The notes below the pieces were generated by a model, which was not told the DNA's origin, searched no databases, and saw only the letters and a program-made list of their open reading frames with translations. From contig JANFOE010000191.1 of the NCBI GenBank assembly GCA_025667525.1, positions 1,240,001-1,304,000 of the forward strand: a stretch of 64,000 nucleotides of DNA. Reading direction: 5' to 3'. The stretch is from Glebionis coronaria (Eukaryota; Streptophyta; Magnoliopsida; Asterales; Asteraceae). Position 1 is the first letter of the stretch, and each line of letters starts with the position of its first letter. This document shows, one piece after another, positions 55,141 to 64,000 of this stretch. The translations under genes were made by a program, and so were the position numbers.

Positions 55141-57342
55141 TCCGTAGATACCAATTCCACCCTAACTGCTGAGCTTGCGGTGCATAAAGAAAAGGTCAAA
55201 ACTTTTGAAATGGTCCCTCAAGCAGAGAAAATAACATGTTCTGAATTTGACCAATTTCGTTTTGAAAAGATTGAACACTTAAATGAAATAGAATCATTAA
55301 AAGCTAATCTTTCCAATGAATTAAAAGCAAAAGAGTCGGTTGTCAATGATTTTCAGAAACTTAAAATGGATTTCGAAACTCTCGAGTCTAAAAAGTTTGA
55401 ATCGGAAATTAATGCTACCAAACTTCTTAAATTCAAAGAACAACAGCTTTTAAAACAATACGCTTCCACAGAAAAGGTTCATCTTTTAACTAAATCGTTT
55501 AAAGAACTTGAACTTAAGCGTCTTCAAGATTTACCACCTAATCCCGGTTATGCAAAACAAGCTCAGGAATATATTCCCGGTCTTTATGATATGACCATAA
55601 TTGGCAAATCGAAAGAAGCACTTTTTGTTCGTAGTACTGAGGAGACACAATCACTTGCGGATGAAACTCATTCTAAAATGCTTTCAAAATTCCATACAAT
55701 TGATTATGATCAACATAACAAAGATCAATTTTCGAAAAAGACACGCATTCGCTTACAAAAGGAATTAGCAAAATTGACAGTTCTTGTGTCCCAAAGTTTG
55801 TCAAATGAAAACCTTCCTAGTACGTCTCCTACACTTGTCAAAACGGATTTAACAAAGTTAATTCCACCGGTAAGCAAGGCGTCCATTAACTTAAATGCGG
55901 TTCACCAACACTTAGCCGATTTTGACAAGGTCATTTTGGAATGTACGACGGCTTCGGCCATAACGGAAGGTGAATGGAAATTTGAGCACACTAGAGCTGC
56001 GTTTCGAGACGAAATTGTTCCGTTTGTAAAGAATGTCAAAGCTTGTCTTAGTAATCTTGATCAAGATTTGCTTTTGGAAATAGAAGAAGTTAGACGTGTT
56101 TTCAATGAAATGGAAGATGCTTATGAAAACAGTTTACTTGAAATAGAACGGGTTTCAAGCTAAAATGATCAGCTTTTGAAGCAAGTGATGTCTCATGATA
56201 TAGTTTCTGTCTGTGTGAATAAAAGTATTGATGATGATTCTATTGTGCATAATGTTGAATCTGTGGATAATGTGGTAGATAGTAATTGTCACGAATCTGA
56301 CGCTGAATTTTTAAAGCTTCAAGATTCATATTCTTCGCTTTCAAAACGTTTTGATGAGATTCAAACACATTGTATTTCACTTGAATGCAAGAAACAATTT
56401 ATTCAAGAAATCTTTGAAACGTCATTCGAAGGTGTTAATATCGATGATGCAAACTTTGAATAGAATTTTAGATTGAATTTACAATCAAAACAGCGTCAGC
56501 CAAGTGACAAAATTGCTAAATCTTTGCCGATAGAAATAGAGAAATCTAAGGAGCTTAACTGTGTGAACGTACTTGAGGCCGCTGAGAATTTTAAACTTGA
56601 TCTAGATAATCGAGTTTCCAAGATTTTGTCCAAAGTTGATAACTTAAAACAGAAAAATACACGACTCGTCGATTCAGTAAAGCCCGCATGTGTTGATACC
56701 ACTGCACAGAATCCATCATTGATTGAACAATTGAATCGAAAGTCGATGGAAATATCTGATTTGAGGGAACAAATTTGTGATAAGAATCTGGTCTTGGCTG
56801 AGTTAAAGGAAACACTTCGTACTCTAAAAGGTAAGAATGTTGTGGATAACGCAGCCACTGTCTCAGCATCGTCCTCTAGTGCAATCAAAAGGAACCTTAT
56901 AGCCGTCACACCACTTAACAAGGGCCCTAGGACTAAACCATCTCAAACTTTGGTCACTAAAGATAAGGCGGAATCAAAACCAGCTTCTAATATTCCCGTG
57001 TTGCCTTCTACAGGAGTAAGCACCACTACTAAGGCTCAAAGATCTAAGCTTAAGAGAAACAAGAAGAATGATAGGATCTTGCCCCCATCTAGTAGTCAAG
57101 TGAAGAAGAAAGTAGAAGCCCATCCTAGGAATGTTATTTCTGTTTTGAATAAAAAGAATCATGTTGCTAAACCTAAAGGCTCTGCGGTTGTGCAGCATTC
57201 TAAGCCTAGTGTGAATTCTAATTTGAAATGTTGGAATTGCAATGAATGTATGTTTTCTAGTCGTCATGATTCTTGCCTTATTGACCATGTGAATGAGATG
57301 TATGCCCGGAAAAATGGATTAGAATAGAAACCGACTGGGAAA
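55141..57342 (+). pseudogene. R10 coiled-coil insert between gag and protease
   Basis: Stays in the same frame as gag through 57342 but is cut by stops at 55138, 56161, 56461 and 57325. It is Lys/Glu/Leu-rich with heptad-like spacing (55180-55520 and 56560-56840), which predicts coiled coils. It ends with a Cys-rich motif, Cys-Trp-Asn-Cys-Asn-Glu-Cys and a later Cys-Leu-Ile-Asp near 57229-57285, seen before protease in related elements. The role is unknown; a structural part of the particle is a guess. Confidence 0.7.
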
Positions 57343-57757
57343 GTGTTAACACACGTTGGTTGGATGTGGCGCCCCACTGGTAGAACTTTCACTATAGTAG
57401 GAAATACGTGCCCTTTAACTAGGATCACTCCCACTGTAGTGAAGAAAGCGTGCCCTTTAACTAGGAGTACCAAGGCTACCAAAACACAAGCGTGTCCTTT
57501 AACTAGGAACACTGACACTACTGTAGGAACCAAGTGCCCTTTAAATAGGTCTACTCCCACTGTAGTGCCCACGAATAATCCAAAACCTAAGAAAGTTGGA
57601 ACAGTAAAACCTGTTAGTGCTAAAACTCACATTAGAAAACGCAGGAAATCTAAGGGTCACACAAATGTTAGCAATTCTGATAAACTTATATATGTATCTG
57701 CTAACACTCCGGAACCAATAGTTTCCAATGCATTGTCTACTATTGTTGTTGAAAACA
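57343..57757 (+). pseudogene. R10 CPLTR repeat region before protease
   Basis: Same frame as gag. It has four Cys-Pro-Leu-(Thr/Asn)-Arg copies at about 57408, 57450, 57492 and 57534, spaced about 42 bp, then a basic segment (KTHIRKRRKSKGH) to the frame shift near 57757. Confidence 0.7.
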
Positions 57758-57758
57758 G

Positions 57759-59783
57759 GTGGTCCAAATTGTTCTCTGGTATTTGGACTCTGGTTTCTCC
57801 AAGCATATGACCGAAGATCGCTCTCAGCTCAGAAATTTCGTCAGCAAGTTTCTTGGTACGGTTCGATTTGAGAATGATCATATTGCAAAGATAATGGGTT
57901 ACGGTGAATATCATATTGGGAATGTTATTATTTCAAGAGTGTATTATGTGGAAGGTCTCGGTCACAACTTATTTTCTGTGGGACAATTTTGTGATGCAAA
58001 CCTAGAAGTTGCTTTTCGAGAGCATACCTGCTTCATTCGTAATTTGGAAGGGGTTGATTTATTGAAAGGTACTCGAGGGAATAATTTTTATACTTTGTCT
58101 CTACAGGACATGATGGCCGCTTCTCCCGTATGTCTTCTCTCCAAAGCATCGAAGACTAAGTCATGGTTATGGCATCGACGGTTATCTCATCTTAACTTTG
58201 ACGCTATTAATCACTTGGCGAAAAACGAACTTGTTCGTGGTCTTCCTAAACTATCATTTCACAAGGATCATTTGTGTTCCGCGTGTACAATGGGGAAAAG
58301 CACTAAGAAATCATACAAACCCAAGACGGAAGACACCAACCAAGAGAAACTTTATTTGTTGCATATGGATCTTTGTGGACCTATGCGTGTTGAAAGTCTT
58401 AGTGGAAAAAAGTACATCCTTGTCATTGTCGATGACTACTCTCGGTTTACATGGGTGAAATTTCTTAAAGCAAAAAATGAGGCACCTAAATTCATCATCG
58501 GATTTCTCAAGATGATTCAAGTGCGTCTCAACACTACTGTCCGACGCATTCGTACAGATAATGGAACCGAATTTGTGAATCAAATTTTGCGTGATTATTA
58601 TGAAGAAGTTGGCATTTCTCATGAAACATCCGTTGCTCGCACTCTACAACAAAACGGTGTCGTTGAAAGGCGAAATCGCACACTTATGGAAGCTGCTCGA
58701 ACGATGTTAATTTACGCAAAGGCTCCATTGTTTTTATGGGCAGAAGCAGTATCTACAGCAGTGTACACCCAAAACCGGTCACTAATTCGTAAACGCCATG
58801 GTAAAACACCTTATGAGCTTCTCTATGGAAAAGTACCATATTTATCATATCTTCATGTATTTGGTTCTCTTTGCTATCCAAATAATGATGGTGACAATTT
58901 GGGAAAACTTCAACCAAAGGCTGATATTGGTATTTTCATTGGTTACGTACCCGCAAAGAAGGCATACCGAATCTAAAACCGTAACTCTCGCAAGATCCTT
59001 GAAACTATGAATGTTGATTTTGATGAGCTGACAGCAATGGCTTCTGAGCAAAGCAGCTCTGAACTCGCACTTCATGAAATGGGACCCAGTAACATTAGTT
59101 CTGGTCTTGTCTCAAACAACCCTACTTCATCATCATTTACACCACCTTCTAGGACTGAATGGGATACGTTGTTTCAACCGTTCTTTGATGAATTCTTTAC
59201 TCCTCCAAGTATTGTTGCTCCAGAACCTGAGGTAATAGCTTCGGTAACCGAAGTTGTCGCTCCAGCAGCCGTTGCACAATCAGATACATCTTCACCTACA
59301 ATTGGTCAAGATATACCTTCAACAAGTAATTCTCAACCAACACATGTTTCAACTACCCATGTCATGCCTATTGATGATGAAGAGGACGATGATGATCATG
59401 ATTTGGAATTCGCCCAAATGCGTGAACTTCCATTCTTTGCTGTACCAATTCCCGACCCTAATCAAGCCGGGTCATCCACCTCAGAGGAAGCTCCTACTAC
59501 GGTTTACTCCAATCCACGGATTCGTGAACATGACAGCAAGTGGACAAAGGATCATCCTATAGATTCTATTATTGGTGACCCTAATCGTCCAGTATCCACA
59601 CGAAGTCAGCTACAAGAAAATGCAATGTTTTGTCACTTTGATGCTTTTCTCACTGAAGTTGAACCTAAGACATGGCAACAAGCTTTTACTCAATCATGTT
59701 GGATAGAAGCTATGCAAGAAGAACCTAATGAATTTATACGTCTTGAAGTATGGGAACTTGTCCCATGCCCGGATCAAGTGTAG
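57759..59783 (+). pseudogene. pro-int: R10 protease and integrase
   Basis: Protease active site Asp-Ser-Gly at 57786 (in WYLDSGFSKHMT; Phe where Cys is usual). The GAG-pre-integrase zinc block LWHRRLSHLN...CSACTMGKS lies at 58167-58305. Integrase core: Asp at 58368 (HMDLCG), Asp at 58557 (RTDNGTEF), Glu at 58665 (NGVVERRNR), 36 codons apart. A TAA at 58974 interrupts, and the same frame continues 58977-59783 through an acidic, Ser/Thr-rich linker to the start of RT (WELVPCPDQ). A single stop breaks an otherwise open 675-codon frame. Confidence 0.88.
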
Positions 59784-60700
59784 TTACTCACTTTGAAATG
59801 GTTTACAAGGTGAAACTCGATGAGTTAGGCAGAATATTGAAGAACAAAGCTCGACTAGTAGCTCGTTGATACAAGCAATTATTAGGCATCGACTTTATGG
59901 AATCCTTTGCACATGTTGCCCGTTTGGAAGCTATTAGACTATTCCTCGCTTATGCAGCCCACATGAATATGATCGTCTATCAGATGGATGTGAAGACGGC
60001 ATTTCGGAATGGTGAAATCAAGGAAGAAGTCTATGCTCAACAGCCGGATGGTTTTGTGAATCCTAATTATCCTAATCATGTGTACAAGCTTAAGAAGGCT
60101 CTCTATGGGTTGAAGCAAGCTCCTCGCGCATGGTATGATCTATTGTCACAATTCCTCATTACGCAAGGCTTCGCTAAAGGCAAAGTGGATCCCACGCTGT
60201 TCATTCAAAAACGAGGTAAAGATATGATTATGGTACAAATATATGTTGATGATATTATATTTGCAGCCTCGACCCAAACCTTATCGGATGAGTTTAGGAC
60301 ACTCATGTCTTCCAAGTTTAAGATGTCAATGATGGGCAAGGTATCATTCTTCTTAGGTCTTCAGATATCTCAGAGTCCCAGAGGCATCTTTATCAATCAA
60401 TCCAAGTATGCCCTTGAATCGCTTAAGAAATATAAGATGGAATCTTGCGACCCCGTGGATACTCCAATGGTGGAACGAACTAAGATTGATGAAGATCCAC
60501 ATGGAGTTGCCGTTGATCCGAAACTTTATCGTGGAATGATCGGTACTCTTCTGTATATCACAGCCAGTCGATCTGATCTTCAGTTTGCTATATGTATGTG
60601 TGCTCGGTATCAAACTCGACCTACTCAGTTACACTTGGCCACTGTGAAATGGATCTTTCGATATCTTAAAGGAACCATTAATCGGGGACTTTGGTATTAG
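59784..60700 (+). pseudogene. pol: R10 reverse transcriptase
   Basis: The frame shifts near 59800, with stops up to 59868. The open frame 59897-60700 holds the RT palm: [20 protein letters not shown], catalytic YVDD at 60242-60253, [15 protein letters not shown] at 60698 separates it from RNase H in the same frame. Confidence 0.9.
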
Positions 60701-61225
60701 AAGGACTCTTCGATTGCCCTAATGGCATATGCAGATGCGGATCACGCGGGTTGTCAAGATACAAGGCGTAGCACGAGTGGAACTTTGCAACTACTAGGAG
60801 ATCGACTAATCAGTTGGGCATCGAAAAGGCAGAAAAGCGCTGCAATTTAAAGTACGGAAGCATAATACATAGCTATGTCCGGTTGTTGTACTCAAATTCT
60901 TTGGATGAGATCGCAATTAACCGACTATGGTCTAGGTTTCAACAAAATTCCGATGTACTGCGACAACAAGAGTGCAATTGCCTTATGCTGCAACAACGTT
61001 CAATTCTCCCGGTCGAAGCACATTGACATTCACTACCACTTCATCAAGGAGCAAGTGGAACATGGAGTGATCGAGCTTTACTTTGTCCGATCTGAGTATC
61101 AATTGGCGGATATTTTCACGAAGGCTTTAGATCGCGCTCGAATTGAATTTTTTGCCGACAAGCTAGGAATGAGAACCTTCTCGCCTGAGACTCTTAAGGA
61201 ACTAGCAGATGAAGCGAAAGAATAG
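60701..61225 (+). pseudogene. pol: R10 RNase H and pol C terminus
   Basis: Same frame as [19 protein letters not shown] near 60727, [10 protein letters not shown] near 60960, HIDIHYHF near 61020 and [10 protein letters not shown] near 61100 are Copia RNase H motifs. Stops at about 60698 and 60848-60858 interrupt; the last part is open from 60875 to the TAG at 61223. Confidence 0.88.
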
Positions 61226-64000
61226 TGATGGTAAACTATTCTCCGTATCCTTGGTGATCATCTGTATATATTGTTTATATTTTTATCCACAAAAGCAAAA
61301 TACAAAATTATAAAACAATATAAAAACCATAAAAATTGAAAAAGTCATAAAAATCCAAAAATATTTTTACTTTATTTTTCAAAGGCTTGTCTTTTGGTAC
61401 GATAATATTTACGGCCTTAGAAATGTTGATTAATATTGACACGGCGCCATAAATAGAGTTCGTACAAAAGTTGTAAATATTTCATAAAACATGCCTAAAT
61501 GGCTTGTAGTTATTTCTGACTGCAACCCGGTTTTCACATTAAAGTCAAGTATTTCTTATGAAAGCTTTGGCTATCAACGGGAATTAATTTTCTCGGGCAA
61601 GGTTTACTTTAAAACCTTGTAAGGGATCAAGTTTACTTTATAACTTGGTCTAACACAAATATATGTACGCCTCAGTGCATTTATTTGTTAAAACAAGAGA
61701 AGTCTTGTTTTTATGAAGCTATCATCTCTACAACCATAGCAATCTACAATTGGTATCTACATACTCGACGATGCGACTACTCAACCGACGACTACAGCTC
61801 TTTCAATTGAACACGGGTCAACAATTGAGGGGGAGCAATTGTCAAGCATTCAGAATCTTCGATGCCGAAAGTGCCAAGTTCACAAGTTGGTGTCAAGAAT
61901 ACAATACCAATCGTACATGTGGTGTCAAGAGATGACTTCAGACGTGACGAGGTGACCACCATATGCTGACAAGAACCATCTGATCTTATCATATGATGTT
62001 CTCATCAATCAGGTCCAACCTTGTCAATTCTTTTTAAATATGGTGAATATGTGATCATGTTACCAATCGGTATCATATTTCATACACTTGGAATCATGAA
62101 GATTAAACGGACTTGCATTTTTCTTCCCAAAACCTTTGTTAAGACTTCATTAAATCAATTGATATTAAAAACATCGATTGGGTTAATATTTTTAATATGG
62201 GGGAGAAAATGTGATTTAATATGGGATATTATCACAAATGGTTTGACTTAATGTGCTGGCTCATCCCGACATGTTCGAAATGTTTTCGAATATCGTGGCA
62301 TATGTTAAGGGGGAGCAAAATGGATTTGCTATATCAAAATGGATTTTCATGGTGACATATAGTTACCCAAAACCCATTTATTTCACGACGATGAAGATTG
62401 TGGTGACATAAGGATGGTAGGATAGGTTAAGTCCTATGATTCTTCCAGAACCGGAGGAATCTTCCCAAGGACATTCCATAGCTAGAAATAGTAGTCCTTA
62501 GGAAAGTTGGAGAAAGATTGTGAACGTAGCTGAATGCCGACCAAGTACTTAAGTTAGCACTAAAACAATCACAACAAGGTGCTAGTTATGACGTATTGGT
62601 AAGCATTGAAGGGGTTGAAGAATGAAAAAGAATTGTAAAGATAAAGGGTGTAAAGAAAGAAGCCCTCCTTACAACTTTAGGCAGAACCGGGTCAACACAT
62701 ATGCTATTGAGATCATCTTAATGATGCTCGATATTGAAGATAGACATCATGGACCCAGTGATGCAATACACAACCCATCCCAGCTAACTCGGATATCTCT
62801 TAAAAGGTATTTATTTTAATCACACGGAGACAACACGTTATCTATCGATTTATTCACTCCGAATAAATTGGTATTGAAATGGTGGCACTCCTCTCCAGCC
62901 TCCGATCACTAAAATCCAAAATGCACGATCGAGTCTAGAGCCATTTGAGATCATAAAATATCTCATTAGGACACACTTTCATATTTCCTTGCTTCTTCAC
63001 ACACTGTGAAAAGTAAGAAAGATTTTAAGAGTCCTACGCAAAATCTTCATGATCTTGCCTGAACATCCGAGTAATACGAAAGTATTTACAATGAAGATGG
63101 AAATCCTTCTTGAGCGAATATCAAAAAGCTCATGGTAGGTGACTTGTGCGATTCTTTATGAATCAAACTTGTGATAACTGGAAAGCAATAGTGGTTTAAT
63201 TCTTAACTGAATTTAAACACGTTTCAGGCCTCTACGCAATATCTTAGTGATCTTGCCAGAACACTCAGAGTGATACCTTAGTGTTCACAGTGATGAGTGG
63301 AAATCCTTCTAGTGTTAACCTCAAACAGCACTTGGTAGGTAACTTGCAAGATTCTATACGAATCAAGCTCGTGAAAACTAGAAAGCAACGATGGTGAGGT
63401 TCTTAATTGAATTTCACTTGTTCCAGGAACATGAATTGACGGCTTTAAATCATGCGGATATTATTATCCAAATGATTCACTCTTTATGTTCGCAGTCAGC
63501 TTTGGACGGTCGAATAAAGAGAACGGGTTTACCCGCGAAATCCTGTCTGGAAGTTACTTAATTGAAACTATCCGTCACGGGTACGATATCTAATATCGTC
63601 CAACGGTCTTCACCGACCGGAGGTAAAATGCTACCGATTTAGAATGAAATGTTCAAATCCATTTCGTTCGTGTCTACTTATGTTGCGGCATTTGAAGACG
63701 GTGGCGTTGCGGAATCCAAGAAGAAGTCGTCCCCGCATGCTTATACTTTATGCACTTAATATCTCATCTAATTCAAGAAAGCCTAAAAGTTAAGTCTTCC
63801 TCTGTATCAAACTCTGAAGCTTTCAGGAATTACAAAAGGTATAAGTACGTGGGACATGGTGTCACGAAGAGGCGAAGATCACAAGTGATGGATGCACGAG
63901 ATCAAGGCAAGAGATTAATGCTCAAGATTAATATCAAAGATCACATCAGCATGTTCACTAGAAAAGAAAAAGAAAAGAAAGACGAAGACTACGAGCTCAA
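61226..64000 (+). other. R10 3' non-coding tail
   Basis: No coding domain. Purine tracts of PPT type lie at 61825-61839 (TTGAGGGGGAGCAAT), 62194-62210 and 62304-62320, the first two followed by TG. A 0.2-kb unit is tandemly duplicated at 63033-63428. The small open frames here have no known similarity. The last 500 bp show nothing I can identify. Confidence 0.6.
63033..63428 (+). repeat. Two tandem units of about 198 bp
   Basis: 63033-63228 and 63229-63428 share CTACGCAA(A/T)ATCTT, GATCTTGCC, GGAAATCCTTCT, GGTAGGT(G/A)ACTTG, GAAAGCAA and end TTTCAGG or TTCCAGG. Diverged but collinear. Confidence 0.85.

Larger units (their letters stand above)
52246..64000 (+). mobile_element. R10: large Ty1/Copia element with coiled-coil insert
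   Basis: 5' LTR, PBS, leader, gag with zinc knuckle, a 2.6-kb Lys/Glu-rich coiled-coil stretch, protease, integrase, RT and RNase H, all plus strand, then a non-coding tail to the window edge. Domain order and motifs are Ty1/Copia (TNT1-94-like). The insert between gag and protease is known to me from many Asteraceae Copia copies. It is inserted in R8's RNase H. No sequence like its 5' LTR is seen again in the window, so the 3' LTR and right TSD lie beyond or are lost. Confidence 0.88.

Overview
The window is plant nuclear DNA made almost entirely of LTR retrotransposons, nested and decayed. I find no intact host gene, rRNA or tRNA gene. The gag and pol reading frames, the long AT-rich LTRs, and primer-binding sites matching plant tRNA-Asp and initiator tRNA-Met all point to a flowering plant. 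The style of the Ty3/Gypsy polyproteins and of the Ty1/Copia element with a large coiled-coil insert is what I know from Asteraceae (daisy family); that family-level call is an inference.

Layout. R1 (1 to about 6690) is a Ty3/Gypsy element of Athila type, cut by the left window edge: gag, protease, RT-RNase H, integrase and 3' tail, with several frameshifts and stops. R2 (about 6690-34372) is a second element of the same type that begins without an LTR, directly at its leader and gag. Three insertions interrupt R2: R5a (7497-9602), R3 (10656-27936) and R5b (29991-31898). Each has its own 5-bp target-site duplication (TSD), and removing them restores R2's order of domains. R3 is a 17.3-kb element with LTRs of about 3.5 kb, a tRNA-Asp PBS, gag and protease but no RT, RNase H or integrase. 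R3 itself carries R4 (20472-24349), a small non-coding Copia-like element with 312-bp LTRs, a PBS, a PPT and a perfect TSD. The nesting is therefore R4 in R3 in R2.

From 34373 to 43643 lies a minus-strand LTR retrotransposon fragment, R7: leader, initiator-Met PBS, a 2.9-kb LTR, and part of a sister LTR. Its leader is split by R6 (34922-38758), a solo LTR related to R3's LTR with a perfect TSD. 43644 to about 46100 is unassigned and rich in palindromes, with one exon-like minus-strand ORF. R8 (about 46100-52245) is a decayed Ty1/Copia element whose middle is replaced by R9, a minus-strand piece of an R2-like gag-pol. R10 (52246 to the right edge) is a large Ty1/Copia element: 319-bp 5' LTR, leader with a short-repeat array, gag, coiled-coil insert, protease, integrase, RT and RNase H, then at least 2.7 kb of non-coding tail. 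It sits in R8's RNase H; its 3' LTR is not recognised in the window.

Nothing here looks able to encode a complete functional polyprotein. The most interesting points are R3 as a gag-carrying element without pol; the R5 family, with TAATA/TATTA ends, a perfect terminal hairpin and no ORF; arrays of TTCCGA-type short repeats in the leaders of two unrelated elements; and conserved hairpins at LTR ends, just after TATA boxes and between duplicated polypurine tracts.
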